64,000 nucleotides of DNA from Synaphobranchus kaupii (GCA_029718625.1 CM056383.1:66588849-66652848); one strand, 5' to 3'. Positions 11,107 to 23,700 are shown, numbered from the stretch's first letter. Made by a program: numbers and translations. Notes: generated by a model from the letters alone, not told the origin.

Positions 11107-11262
11107 GGGCCTGATTTACTAAGTCCTTTAGCATGCGCTAATCTAATAACACAACCAATGATTGGTGCAAAACAAATACCATGACCAATCATTGGTCATG
11201 TTATTGGTTTTGTGTGTGCCGAAAGGTTTTGCACATGCTAAAAGTCTTAGTAAATTTGGCCC
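11107..11262. mobile_element. short TIR element (MITE) with TA flanks
   Basis: A 156-bp element with imperfect inverted ends: GGGCCTGATTTACTAAG on the left, CTTAGTAAATTTGGCCC on the right. The interior holds a second inverted repeat around ACCAATGATTGG and CCAATCATTGG. TA lies on both flanks (11105-11106, 11263-11264), compatible with Tc1/mariner-type or related insertion. No coding capacity. Confidence 0.75.
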
Positions 11263-12125
11263 TAAACCATTAATATTTAAAAACATTAACTAATGTTGTC
11301 GGTTGGTGTGTTTAGCCGAAGCCCTCATTCACATTGCAGTGAAGGCCCAAAGGTCCGGATTCAGGTCATTAGCCCAGGCCTGTGCAGTGCAGGGGCTGGC
11401 AGCCCCACAAGGCCATAGCATTGCACAGGGAGAAAGCGTTTCAGTCAGAACGGGGCTGATACCCGTGTGAGCGCCCCCTTCTGGTGGATCAGGTACCCCG
11501 GAAATCAAACAGACTAGACTCATAGCTGCTGTATGACTCATAATCCCTTCTCATTATGGTCTTATAAACCCTTCATACTGCTTGAAGAAGACTGAGGTTA
11601 AAATGTTCCATGCACTCAAGTTCGAGGTATTAACTGTGGTATTGGGACCTCAGCTAATAACTTTTTAGCTTTGATATTTGAGTGATATTTAAGCAATTGT
11701 AGCTTTTCGTGCTGCATAAAAAGAAAAATCAATAAACCTCACAATTTTTTCCATTATAAAGGTTGATCTTTCTTTTCATTTGTACAGATTTTAGTGCCTT
11801 TCATTTGTGTTTCGGTAAAGAGAATGGAAAGCTAGCCTCAGACCTGAAACGAGTGAGCCAGTCACATTTCAGGCCTTCTGTGGAAAAGGGGTGTCAAGTA
11901 CAGTAAAATACGGGCTGTTATGAAACGGAAAAAAAACATCGCTTTGGCCGTTTGTCACACAAGCAGCCCTACCCGCCAATGTTCCAGAACGTTACCGTTC
12001 AGGTGATGACAGCTGGATTTGCCATTCTGGTAAATTACGGGATAGTCCTTGGTTGTGTGAACAAAAGAGGTCGCTAGTTTTTTCTGTGGTCCATGTGTGA
12101 AATGTGTTTGTTTCCCCGCCCCCAG

Positions 12126-12304
12126 CTACCGTCTATGCCCCGCGGCGGAAGGGTCAGCTGTCGGCTGACATCTGCATGGAGACCATCGGGGAGGAGATCT
12201 CGGAGAGACGGCAGACGCGGCGGGGCGTGTTCCAGCGCGTGGTGGCCATCTTCATACACTACTGTGACGTGCGCGGCGAGCCCGTGGAGGACGACTACAT
12301 CTAG
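12126..12304 (+). CDS. FBXO38: FBXO38 terminal coding exon (window exon 15)
   Basis: Acceptor CCGCCCCCAG to 12125. Encodes [20 protein letters not shown] and [20 protein letters not shown] then [19 protein letters not shown] and TAG at 12302-12304. The C-terminal DDYI matches the mammalian end exactly. Only the GVFQRVV neighbourhood differs modestly (RRQTRR against MRQMKK). Confidence 0.97.
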
Positions 12305-14385
12305 CGCCACCTGCAGGCAAAGACGGGGAAAGAAAGGGCTCAGCGGGGGGGGTAGGGGGCGGAGTCGCCCCGCCCTCAACCCTTCCCGAGCTCCAACCCA
12401 GGCTCCGCCCACGATGACTGCTGCTGGTTAAGACGAGTGTGTGACTTAATGTGGTGACAGAGGTACTGGGGCAAGATCGAGTGGCCTTGATTTAGTTTTG
12501 TTAACTTTACCTTATCAAGGGAAAAATAAGGCTGCCCACTGTATACATTCAACAGCCATTGTTATAGGTTTTTTTATTTTTTATTTTTTATTTTGTGAGT
12601 GTGGTTTTCCATCTATGGCAAATGGCTGTGGGGAGAGCCTTGATCATGTATTCTTTTTGCTGTCCTACCTGGCTAGGATTTGGGTTGGTAATGACGACAC
12701 ACGCTGCACGATCTCCACGACTCGCTGCTTTCGACAAGAGGCAATGGTGTCGGCGGTGGGATCAGAGAGCCGTGTGTTGTGGCCCGCAGATGAACACTTA
12801 ACGGCGCACGGGGTGGGGGGGGAAGTGCACACGTTCACATGTACTGTGGAGAAAAACCCACGTGGCAAAAAAAAAGGAACTTTCTTGAGGAGGGCAACTC
12901 AAGATGGCCTCCATTGGATGTCAAGTATTAAGAGCAGCACTGTTAATCCTTTTTGTTTGTTTGTTTGTTTGTTCTCCTTTCCTTGAAAGGGTGTTTCCCT
13001 TTGTTTCCGTGTACGTTTGAGAGTTGAATACTGCCATAGGGAGTGTCAGTGTTTGAGTTATTTCCTTGCCTCCTACCTCTGGTGCTCAGACACAAGCTTT
13101 AGGAGAGCACCCGCTTGCGAAGCTAGACGCTAGAAGTGCCCTTAGATTTGTTTGTGATGATATTCTTTTCATTTTTTGTGTCAATCTTTTAAAAAATTAT
13201 TGTTATTGTTATTATTATTATTATTATTATTATTTTGGCTTAATTTTAAGGAAGTTTTCGTATTTTAGTCTTCTTTCTCACTTCTGTTGTTTGTAGTATT
13301 ACCAGTGGGGGTAGGTATATTTCGTTGACACTGCTGCAAGTCCCGCTGAAGCTGTGTCAGACGGGACGAAACCATAAACTGCTCCGTAGCCTTCAAAAGG
13401 AATGCAGTAGCCTCAGAGGAAACTTTTCGTTGCTAGATTTCTTCACTCTTCTTCTTAGATTCCTTCCCATTCTTCTGAAAGAACAAAAAAAAAAAAAAAA
13501 AAAAAAAAAAATGACAGTGTACTGTGTTACCGGGAGTCCTTTGTGCACAGACATTTCAGAAACCCCCCCCCCCCCCCCCCCCTCTTAATTCAACCCAGGT
13601 TTCAGGAGACCAAATGAGGCACTGATTTGAATCAAGGGTTCATTTTGGTTAGGTTCCAAAATGAACCCTCCGACTCCCGCCTCCGGAAGATTCTGGTCAC
13701 GTGTTCCCCACACAAGTCATAAAAGCCAGTGTGCACAACATGGTATTCCCAGTGCATTTTATAATTTCAGAGGGCAAATGGGGAGAACACTTCCAGTGTT
13801 AATTATTTTGTTTTTGCATTTGCAACGTTTGATGGAGAATGAAAATGCCTGGAAGCATTTGGGAGGTTAATAGATCCACAAGGCATTTTTCCCGCCCCCC
13901 ATGGTGTCACCTAGCTTTGGATGCTGGGTTTCCCACAGTCCTGAACAGGAAGTGATATGGTGTGTGTGTATGCAAGTAAACATACACTTTTTGTCTTAAA
14001 TTACACATGCGCGATGCTGAGTTAGCAAACTGTGAACTCTGTTCCTTAAGTCTAATGTTAAAAAAAAAAAAAGGAAAAAAAAAAATAGAATGGAAGAAAG
14101 AAAAGAAGGACACTGTTTTAAGAGTTTGAAAGCCATTAAAGTGTGTTGCTCCCATTCTTGCTGCTCTGGTTTCTGCCTTTCCTGGGTGATTCCTTCTGCC
14201 CGTTTCCAATGACAAGCTCACAACGCTTGTGGATCGAACCTATAGCCACACTAAGCACTGCAAAAACCTGTGTACAAAACCCATGTACAGATATGCTGTA
14301 TTTAAAGGATCTTCCAAGATTTGTTTTATATGTTTATATAAAAAAAATAACTATTTCACGTAATAAAAAGGGAGAAATTAATCGG
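12305..14385 (+). other. FBXO38: FBXO38 3'UTR
   Basis: Region after the stop without further coding homology. It contains GTTT repeats (12952-12971), a (TTA)n microsatellite (13198-13234), a 27-base A run (13485-13511) and a 20-base C run (13563-13582). The last clear poly(A) signal is AATAAA at 14362-14367, preceded by TGTTTATATAAAAAAAATAAC. The UTR end about 20 bases later is inferred; earlier ends cannot be excluded. Confidence 0.75.
14362..14367 (+). terminator. poly(A) signal of FBXO38
   Basis: Canonical AATAAA about 2.06 kb after the stop, with a GT-rich stretch (GTGAGTTGTTCTTTGTGAGT, about 14392-14411) downstream, as expected for cleavage and polyadenylation. Confidence 0.65.
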
Positions 14386-14399
14386 AGTCGGAAGTGAGT

Positions 14400-16880
14400 T
14401 GTTCTTTGTGAGTCATCCCGTGAGCAGATGTGTTTCTCAATGTGGTCTTTTGTTTCCCCAACTTTGTGTGCACATGTTTTGTCTCGAGCATAAATTACCA
14501 TAGGCTGGAGCCAGGTGCAATTTTACTTCATGTAGCACAGTCACAATAGACGGGAACTGCTACACGGCTAATTAGCTGACGGAGGAATGTTTGGAGCAGC
14601 CAATGGAATTTCAGCCTTTTTCCAGCTGTAGTTTGTAGGTGCGCAGAGGGCCCAAGATAAATCTTTGCCGTGGCGATTGGCCATGTCTGTATCCAGATAC
14701 CATCACAAATGCATCAATAATGACCGAACCTGCCAATAAGCCCACTCATTTCTGTCTCTAGTCTTCCTACTCCTCAAAAGCAGCAGTATAGGCCCCTCGA
14801 TAGAAACCTTATAGGGCGAATATCTGGCGTGCAGACGCAATTTGGGGTGCCGTCTCTGGTAGAAGCCCACCCAAGGCAGCGTATTTCCGTATATGAGGTC
14901 ACGGAACATATCCGCAGATATCCGAGTAGAATTCATTATTTGAAGCCGTGAAAACAAAATTTATGGGTAGATGTGAATGAGCCTAGTCGGGCCGACGACA
15001 TTAAGAACTCACCTGCCAACCAGTGCGTTGTAAAGCAACTGCGCTGGAGTTACTCTCGTCGATGTTTATGCTCTCCCTCCGACACGACGTACAGTTTACA
15101 GCTATTTATCATCCAACGTTGTCTAAGCAGGAAGAGGAAGAGATTTGTGGTTGGAGACAAATAGCCCTTTCCCTGTGCTGTGATATCTGTACACGAGAGT
15201 TCGAACCTGCGGCTCGTCTAGGTACCGGACGCTTGCCAAGTTCTGGGACATCAGCGGAAATGGGCCTTTGCTGGTACTGGTTTTGATTTGTATTGTTTTC
15301 CCCAACTATACTAAGTAGCTGATGTCTCGTGGATCGTTCCGTACTATTTTAAGTGGTCCAGGGATACCAGCATTCAAACGCGTGGCTTTGCAGTAGGCCA
15401 CATTTCCGTTCATGTGTTGTTTTTTTCCCCACGAGGAAATTAAACGAAACGTTTTGTAAGGTGCTATTAGTTTTGCCCTCAGCTTTAATGCATCTTTTGA
15501 AACAATATATGGAAATTAAATGGTGGTATGCAAAGCACCTGTGGTAAAATGGTTGTTACTTTAAATGTGTTTAAATATGTTTCGTTTGTTTTGTCTCCAT
15601 GCTTACCTTAACCTCTGCCTTTTCCTGCAGTTAATAAGTAGCCTATGCGTAGTAGCTATATGCTGTACATTAAAGTATATTCGATCTATTTATTTTAGGT
15701 AGTTTGGAGATCATGAAAAGTGCTTTTTTATTTAACCTTTATTTATACAGAGTGGATTGACTGAGCAGGCACACTCGTTTACAGCAACGCCCTGTTAAAC
15801 CCCCCCGCCCCCAATTAGCCTAACCTGCATGTCTTTGGACATATAAATGCAATCCATCACCGTTATGATTTTTGAGTGTCTTTGTATATTTTCATTTAAC
15901 CATTTCGTTTAACCAACAAAGCAATACTGGTGGAATAAGGAAATACATTAAAGAACGTGCAGTAGGCTTTTCTCCAAGCAGGATCAGCTTCACGCCCTGT
16001 CTGTTTATAGGCCTCAGAACCTGACATATTCCGGTTGCTGTGGGCCCAAAGGAATCCTACTGCAGTGGCCTCAAACCCTGTTGCTGGAGATGTACCGTCC
16101 TGTAGGGTTTCACTCCAACCCTTACAAAGCACAGCTCATTCAACGGCTAGAGATCTCGTTGAGCGGCTAATTAGTAGAATCAGGTTGTCATATTAGGGTT
16201 GAAATGAAAACCTACAGGACGGGATATCTCCAGGAACAGCGTTTGGGACCACTGCCCTGCTGTGTTCCTGGACAGGCCCTCCCTCTTAGAATGTAGCCAC
16301 TGCTCGTCTTCAGTGGTTGCTATGGTGAACTTTTTTAATTGAACTGTTCACCCAGCTTATCTCTTCTGGCCTGAGTACAGTGAGGCATGTCTCAATTTTC
16401 GCAGAGAAAAGATCACTACTTCATAACTGGCCCCTGCAGTGAAACCTCCCAAAACCGTGTTCATGTATAAACATAATTTCCTATTGTTGATACTATCCAA
16501 AATTAAACTGTAAAATATGAGCCTTTTTTTATCCACCGAAAATCTGGATTACCAAAATGGGCAGACAAGCAAGAGGGAAGGCTATTTTTATAACAGCGTG
16601 GATGAATGTTTATGGCCTGCGTAATATGAAAGGGCAAAATGTACAACTGTGAAAAGAGAAATGTAACGCGGGGTAATTCATACGGACTCCCAAGGATTTC
16701 ATTTCCTGAGCCAGAATGAGTTTCCTGTTAAAGTTCTGCACAGATAATGAAACACCGGAGCCACTTCATGCTCATTGTGTTCTGAATTTATGAATTTATC
16801 TCCTTTTCTCTGCCTGCATTCCATGGCTGAATTTGGTCTGGGCGTCAAAGTGCATCCCATGATGCACTCCTGTTTTTTTC
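14400..16880. other. intergenic DNA downstream of FBXO38
   Basis: No coding exon recognised; the 60-90 aa open frames have no recognisable homology. It contains a short fragment of a fish LINE tail at about 15812-15841 (AATTAGCCTAACCTGCATGT then CTTTGGACATA) and a hAT-like MITE (separate entry). Confidence 0.6.
16063..16254. mobile_element. hAT-like MITE, family A, copy 2
   Basis: 192 bp, same family as the element at 5848-6035: both carry TACCGTCCTGTAGG near the left end, GCTAATTAGTAGAATCAGG in the middle and GGGTTGAAATGAAAACCTAC near the right end. Ends are CAGTGGCCTCAAACC and GTTTGGGACCACTG. Flanks TCCTACTG and CCCTGCTG look like an eroded 8-bp target duplication. Confidence 0.82.
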
Positions 16881-16991
16881 CTGTTATTTCTCTCCTTGGA
16901 ATCCATCTACAGTAGTGGAGTACAGTTGCGAGGGGCCTTGCACTCCCGGGGAGGGCGGGTTAAAAAGCTTTGCCGCTTTCGAGGAGCGCAG

Positions 16992-17001
16992 CCATATATG
17001 G
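16992..17001. promoter_or_regulatory. perfect CArG box (SRF-type)
   Basis: CCATATATGG fits CC(A/T)6GG exactly and is palindromic. It sits in a 200-bp GC-rich, repeat-free stretch about 18 kb upstream of miR-143. About four or five such matches are expected by chance in a window of this size, so function is only a possibility. Confidence 0.35.
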
Positions 17002-20000
17002 TCCCGTTCGACGGCGGCTGTTCCTTTGAAAACGCACAAACAGAAGTGAGCCCCGCAGTGTGTATCCCCAAACAGAAGGACGCAGAAGTGACCCCGGCTA
17101 ATTAAAGGGGACCCGTCGGGGGGTCCCACATATGCAGCGAGCCGCAAAAAAAGACAAAGCAAACCACCCCCCACCACCAATTGTACACCCATCCACCCCC
17201 CCCATCCCCCATTCATATAACAGAGAGATCCAACTGTTGGACAAACAGGATCCTGGCTCTCCTCCATTTCCTGTTACATCCTGTTGTCAGTCGCTGGTAT
17301 GGCTTCTATCATTCCTCCCCTCCCCCCCTCCGCTCAGACGGTTTAAGGGGAACCTGTTTGTGAATAAGGAGAACCAGATGTGACTGACGGCTATTAAACA
17401 CCTCTGGGTCCGCTCTGTCTTAAGAGAAAAAAAACAGGAAAGGTAGAGCGAGCGAACGTCCGTTAGGGACCATAAACAGAACCCATCCCACCCCCCCATC
17501 CTCACTGCAGATCCCTGGAAGTTCAGAGATGGCTTGGGATAAATATTTGCGCCAACTGATTTTTTAAAATCTCTTGGTCAGTCCACGCACTGTGTGTCTG
17601 TGGGATAGAATACGTGGAGCGGTGTGCAGTGGGGGGGAAGGGAGGGAGGGGGGTTGTGGGATATGTGCTGCGCTTGTGACAAACGAGAAAGGGGAAGCAG
17701 AAACGGAATGATCTGATCTGCGCTCGCCAGAATAACACCAGGCTCGCAAGGCATTACATCACATTAAAGGCATTCTAGTCATTAAGAATGCAAACACTTT
17801 TCCTGGAGCTATGCGCAGGACCCAATAAATAACCAGCAACGTCACTGGGAGGAAAAGGGCTCAGACATCCAAAAAAAAGAGCAAAAAGGGGCAAAGACGC
17901 AGAACTGTAAATGCAAGGAAGGGTTTTATATATTCAATTCCATTTTAAATTAAATTCCATTTTACTTGTATAGCGCTTTTTTTCAGAGAACTGTCACAAA
18001 GACATTTTGCAGAGAAACCGATGGAAAATCGGGCAAAAGCCAGGCCCAAAAAAGGACCCCCGAAAAGCAAACAAAGTAAAAACTCCCCAGCGGGAAGAAA
18101 AACAGTCAAACGAGAGAAAAAACTCCCCAATGGGAAAACAGAGGGCTACAGAGGGGGAACCCATCCTAACTGCTGGCTGGCCTCATGTTAAGTGAAGGCG
18201 GAATGGATGGTAACAGAAATGTAAATATAGTCTGGCTCTTCCTTCCTCAGCCAGGCAGGGTGGACATTATACGGTCTGATACACATCCACTAGAATGAGA
18301 TAAAGGTGCCATGAGTCATGTTGAAGATGGATGGTGATTAGAATGAGGTAAAACCATAAGAGAACCTATCCATGAATACAGAACCAAAACTGTAAGTGAT
18401 GGCATCTCAACCCACAAGCACTAAAACTGCTAACACTCACCCAACAATAATGAGATGTAATCAGTGTAATAATGAGATTGTGGCAACCAGGCAGAAGTGC
18501 CAGAATAACTGAAGTTAAATGATAGGTTCGCCATTTTTCAAAGGTCTTATTGAAAGGTTGTCTTTCATCATTTATAACTGTGCACAGCACAACCTCACCA
18601 GTAGCTTTATTATCGAGAAATTTATCTTTTAACCGCAGCTTCTCGTGGGTTTCAACTGGGTTCCACGGGGCAAGTAGTTAGGCCTTCAAAAACCACAACG
18701 AATCTCCTTTTAGACTGTACTTTAAACGTGGCTAAATGTGTGCGCTCGCTCGAGTGTTTCGTTACGCCTCAAAGTCTTCGGTGACATGTTTGGATGGATC
18801 TTTGGTGAAGAGCCTGTTCCCATCAGTGACGAGTTACCATAGAGCCATTCCTTTCAACTTGACCCTTTTGACATGGCGGTTGCAGAGGAGAGAGCCTCGG
18901 TTGTGACCGTTTGTCTATGAACCGAAGAAAGTATGCAGGACCGTGCTATTTGGAGTTTGATGACGTTGGTAATTTAATGGAGACATACTTCTGTATACAC
19001 TGCTGCTCACATGGCTTTATGTATATCTAGTGTGTCTTGGGTTCGTTTATCACAGAGACTAAATAGTCCAGTATTTGCGTACTGGGTCTAAATAAAAGAG
19101 ATAGCATACTGAGCTGCCTCAGTCTGATCACAACAGACCAGTTTCCACTGTAGGCTTTCACCCAGAGACACAGTGTTTGGAGAGGCAAATGTTTTTTGGC
19201 TACTATTTTCTTCATAATTTCCCAGAGAAACCTCTACATTGGCTGAGAATTATGTCTTTTTGAAAGATTTGTCAATTTCATTCGACCAAAGGAGGATATA
19301 AAATGTCCTTTATTAGACCATTTCTTTTGCAATATGCTATCTTTTACAATCAAAAAGACATTTTGATAAGATAAGAAATGCATTGCATTTTAATGTTCGT
19401 ATCATACACTATAGGATATAATTATCGTTTTATTAATTTGACGGGAGGAGCGAACCGTGCATTTCTCTCCATATGAGGGGAAACGGCGCACGTGAAGCGG
19501 GCGATCATAAGGAGAGCCTATCAGCCGGGCTATTAGGGCTGCCAAGCCATGAGGCACCGGTTGGCCGCCGTCTTTAATAGTCCGCGTGTCTCCAGATGTA
19601 AACAGAGAATCTTCCCCAAACATTGCCTTTTTAAGGCTGCTCGGGGAAGGGTAGCCGGGTGACCTGCTCCAGGAGTTCGCCGAGCTAACGAAGGACCCGC
19701 CTAACGATGAAGTGCACCCACCCCCCCCACAGTTTGTTTTAATTTTCGGCTTCTGATTTGTTCCCCTCTCTATATTTAGCCTTTCCAGGCACTACATCTG
19801 GCACCCCCACCTTCCTTCGGGGGCGGTGGGGGGTGGGGCACTAAGCCTCTAAGCACTAGTGGGTCAGGCTTTGTAGGCCTAGTAACTGGGAGGGGTTGGG
19901 GGAGGGGTGTTACTCCCCTGACTGACATTTTGCAGGCACACTACATCCCTCTCAGCCCCCCCCCCCTAGGAGACCCCATCTACCCCCCCAGTACCCCTTC

Positions 20001-20278
20001 ATTTTATTTTATTTTTTTACCTCTCCAGCTTAAGACATCCAGGAGGAAAATTCATCTGCTAGACTGTGCATTTGCAAGGTCGGACCTTTGTCTGTTATTA
20101 TCACATTTATTTATTCTCTTAGCAGATGGCTTTATCCAGCATGTCTCGCACTCATCTCAAAAAACCCAAAGTACAAGACTTACAGGCAAGCACAGACGTA
20201 AATAATGGTAGATAAAGCAATTGCGGTTTGAAGTTGAAATATTACAAAAGGGCAGGTGGAAAAAGTCTATTTTTTAAT

Positions 20279-20531
20279 TACACACACACACACACACACA
20301 GATATACTGTAATATATATATATATATATAAAATTACAAAATAGATTTTTTTTCTATATATAACTACCTGCTTATATACATATAAGGACTGAGCATCCCA
20401 AGTATTGGGCAAGTATTCTGTATTCAAGCATTCAGTGTGTGTGTGTGAGTGAGAGCGGGCCACAGTGTTAGTTTTAATGACACGGGTTTGAACAGGGTGT
20501 CCTGGAGGAACAACATAAACACTCCACTGAG

Positions 20532-20581
<50 letters not shown>

Positions 20582-20582
20582 T
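20279..20582. repeat. CA, TA and GT/GA microsatellites
   Basis: (CA)n at 20280-20301, (TA)n at about 20312-20330, and (GT)n followed by (GA)n at 20535-20582. The His/Thr or Cys/Val ORFs across them are artefacts. Confidence 0.9.
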
Positions 20583-21337
20583 TGTTGATGAGCATGAGGC
20601 GAGATCTAAGTCAGTCCGGTGCACCAGCAGGTCCCGACGGTATTCCCAACGTCCATCAGCCACAGAGAGGCAAATTTGAGGGAGAGTTCCGGAACATTCT
20701 GTAGCATTCAGACAGCTCCGCGGAATGCCGGGTATAACACCGACACCGCAACGGCCGCGGCCGCAGAGCGATGTCACGTGCTCCGACAAAAACATTCTCT
20801 CTTCAAGGCCATTTTACTAGTCCCGCTGCTTATAGCACTTTGACTATAAAACCAGTGACACTCCGATGTCAAAAAATGGGGTCAACTGTTGTCATTTAGC
20901 AAATGGAAATGTTTACCTTAATGTTTTAAAGCTGTCTGATAAATGTGACTTTGGAGTCGGGTGCACATACATGTTAACCTTTGTGTGATGGGTTGATACC
21001 AGCCCTACAGGATGTTTGTTAAGTTGTTCTGGGGCAACGTAGGCTAATTACGTTAACAAGTCGATTTGTCAGCCTCGCTGGCTTCCTGTTCCACTCCCAG
21101 AGTGCTCTCTGAGGGGATCTATTGCCCTGATGTCATCAACCCCCCACACGCATACCACAGACATGCCACTTCAGACCCCGGGATGCCTTTTCTGACTTGT
21201 TTCGTGTGTCCAGACCTCGTTTGTTTGTGGACATGCTGAGGTGCAAAATGTCTTAATTAAAACGTAACTCTCCACAGCTGTTCTTGTCCTGTGGCCACTG
21301 GGAACCCTGGGCTGTCTGTTCTCTATTTTTTCCAGTG

Positions 21338-21364
21338 TGCGTGCGTGCGTGCGTGCGTGCGTGT

Positions 21365-21431
<67 letters not shown>

Positions 21432-21433
21432 TG
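21338..21433. repeat. (GTGC)n then (GT)n microsatellite
   Basis: A GTGC tetranucleotide run (about 21337-21363) followed by some 30 GT dinucleotides to about 21430. Confidence 0.95.
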
Positions 21434-21959
21434 TGCTTTCAGCCATCCTCCCATCCTCTCATTGCTCTCCTCCTACAGTTCTCTTTTCTCCAAAAAATAA
21501 ACACTTCTTTTTTTTCTTCCCTTTCTATTCTCTACCCCCGTTCTATTTTTTTCCAGACCTTTTTTTTAAATTTAAATACTTGATTTCCAGTCTTCCCTCA
21601 GCAAAACTTTTTCCCATATGGGGCTGTGAGGACTCTCCGAGAGGAAGTTAATTATTCCAAATCACTGTGTGTCTGAGCGCCGCGCGGGCTCACGTTCCCA
21701 GGCTCGGGAGCAGCCGGGAATGGCAGGGAGCCCTGCGCTGCTAATGTTTTCCACATGGCCGCCAAGCCTCCAGCATGGGCAGAAATCTCCAAATTTAGAA
21801 GAAATATGAAAATTGTCAAATGCGGCTTCCTTTGAGGGGGAATCCAGCCCAGCCCCCTCGCCTCCCCCCCCCCCCTTCCCAATCCCAATCCCGTCCCATC
21901 CCACCCTTCCCCCTCAGAATTTCCCTCCACAGACGTCGCAGGTCACGGGCTGGGGTCAC

Positions 21960-22060
21960 GGGGGGCTCGATGCTAGCCAATCGCGCGGCTCGGGGGGCTT
22001 TCCCAGACGATGTCACTCTCTCCGTAGGCCGGCCTCCCGCCTCATATAAGGTAAAAGAAA
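21960..22060 (+). promoter_or_regulatory. candidate host-transcript promoter for miR-143/145
   Basis: A CCAAT box at 21977-21981 is followed about 65 bp later by TCATATAAGG at 22042-22051, which works both as a TATA-like element and as a CArG-like box with one mismatch. Sequence from about 21930 to 22320 is GC- and CpG-rich. A strong donor lies at 22286. Upstream 21640-21835 is non-repetitive and includes CCAAATTTAG (one mismatch from a CArG box). The arrangement fits an SRF-responsive promoter of a spliced RNA running toward the microRNAs 13 kb away. No transcript evidence is available to me. Confidence 0.45.
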
Positions 22061-22074
22061 AGACTTTGCTCCCC

Positions 22075-22285
22075 GAGCCGGCTCCGCTTCAAAAGGGAGC
22101 CCCGTGCCCGGACCCCCGTCAGACTTTGGGGGCCCGTCCCCCCGCCACAGCCTCGCTGCTCCGGGCCGCCAGTGACATCCCCCCCTTCCCCCCCTCTGCC
22201 CGCCGGCCCGCCAGCCCGCCAGCACGGTAACCAGAGGCCAGGGCAGCTCCGAACGGGACCCTGCCAGAGAGCGACACACCCACAG
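22075..22285 (+). ncRNA. putative first exon of CARMN/MIR143HG-like lncRNA
   Basis: Starts about 25-30 bp after the TATA-like element and ends at CACAG followed by GTACGT (donor at 22286), a near-ideal splice donor. The sequence is C/G-rich with no convincing coding frame. In mammals miR-143/145 are processed from a spliced lncRNA whose first exon lies over 20 kb upstream on the same strand. Position, strand and promoter motifs fit; the assignment is inferred. Confidence 0.4.
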
Positions 22286-22639
22286 GTACGTCCGTGTCAC
22301 CCCTTTTGGCCTGAAGCAGATCGCCGAGAGGGATACTGGCCCGTGCGAGGCGGTCAGGGTGGTTAGGAGAGCGCCGGAGCCTCGCTGGTCTGTATATGCT
22401 GTTAGTGTGTCTGAGGCAGACGGAGCTGAAGCTCTTGGCCAGTCGCACTTTTGCGGAGGGTGTGATGGTGATGGAACTTGTGACAGAGCGTGCGAGTGCG
22501 GGCGGGGGGGGGGGTGGTGGACGAGGTGGAGGGGAGGCTCATCCGGGGGGGCGGTGTGGCACTCCGATGTTTCGACTCTGGGGCCGCGGTCCTCAAAGAC
22601 TCAGTGTGCGTGCTTTGCGGTGTCGGAACGGATTGTGTG

Positions 22640-23190
22640 TCCTGCACATGTGTATATGTGTGTGTGTCTGTATGCACGTGTGTGCGTGTCTGTAGGCGCG
22701 TGTGTGTATGCGTGTGTGTGTATGTGTTTGAGGTGCGGGGGTCCGTCAGGTTTACGAGACAAAGGGGAGTTTGGGGAACGGGGAGGAGGGGGGGTTATAG
22801 CGGGAGACGGAGACTGATCGCTGACAGTTCCTCAGCGACGTTCCCACCCCCTCACCAGCCCCTCCGCAGCGCTGCCATGAGGTAGCAGGTTCAACTGGGG
22901 ATACCTCAGCAGAGCAGCTGCCTGAAAAACCCATTAACCAATGAATCACTCTGCCGCACGTCCCGAAGGCTGAACCTGAGCTGGGGACTGTAAACAGCCC
23001 TCAGGTAGCTAATCACAGGTCCATACAGGCTCTATATAAATCTAATGGTGAGGACTTTGGGGTAAATGAGGATCGTGATTAGAATTGTCCTTTGTACATT
23101 ATGGAAAATTCACCTATTGTGCCCTGCTGGGAGAGATTGTGTGTGTGTGTATACGCGTGTGTGTGTGCGTGTGTGTGTGTGTACAGACAT
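22640..23190. repeat. GT-rich microsatellites
   Basis: Imperfect GTGT/GCGTGT tracts at about 22645-22735 and 23138-23185. Sequence between them has no recognised gene. Confidence 0.85.
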
Positions 23191-23700
23191 TTGCACGTGT
23201 TTTTATTTGATTGCGTGAGCAAGGTCCAACTGTGCACTTGGACTGCAGGCAGCGTAGGACACAGAGAGCTGTAGCTCCATCATTCCTGGTGCATGCTGCA
23301 ATGGTATTTACAAGAGCGATGTCATCTCTGCTGTTTTTATCGAAGTAATCATTAGCAGGGCCTTATGCCCTAATTATTTGCTGATGCTTAATCCTGAATG
23401 CAGCCAGTGTGTCTAGCGCTGGTATTGATTTCAGTGCCCCCTCTAAATGCTATGCATTAACTTCAGAGGATTTAGGTAAAGTGAGGTTTGAGCACATCGC
23501 CTCCTCGTCTCTTGTTTCGGGGTGTATGTTTCACGTCCATCGTATTGAGAAGTCATCGCGATATCGCGATACGTAACTGAGCCGTAACGGACTGCGATCG
23601 GTTCGGATGTTTTGATGAGCCGGTCGATTAAAAAAACAACGTTTGCGTTCGACGACGTTGCTCAGTACGAAGCTCAGCCCATGACATCCCGAACACTTTA

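Larger units (their letters stand above)
17110..21640. other. intergenic, repeat-rich
   Basis: No gene recognised. About 17935-18190 resembles a widespread fish interspersed repeat (TTACTTGTATAGCGCTTTTT, AACTCCCCAGCGGGAAG, ACCCATCCTAACTGCTGGCT). About 20098-20135 looks like a SINE fragment (TTAGCAGATGGCTTTATCCAG). 19420-19640 is a GC-balanced, repeat-free block worth a conservation check. Microsatellites are listed separately. Confidence 0.5.

Noticed and set aside
10678..11114. Three overlapping ~105-aa ORFs rich in Tyr/Ile
   Set aside because: 37-bp repeat without stops, open in all + frames; only 10676-10789 is a real exon.
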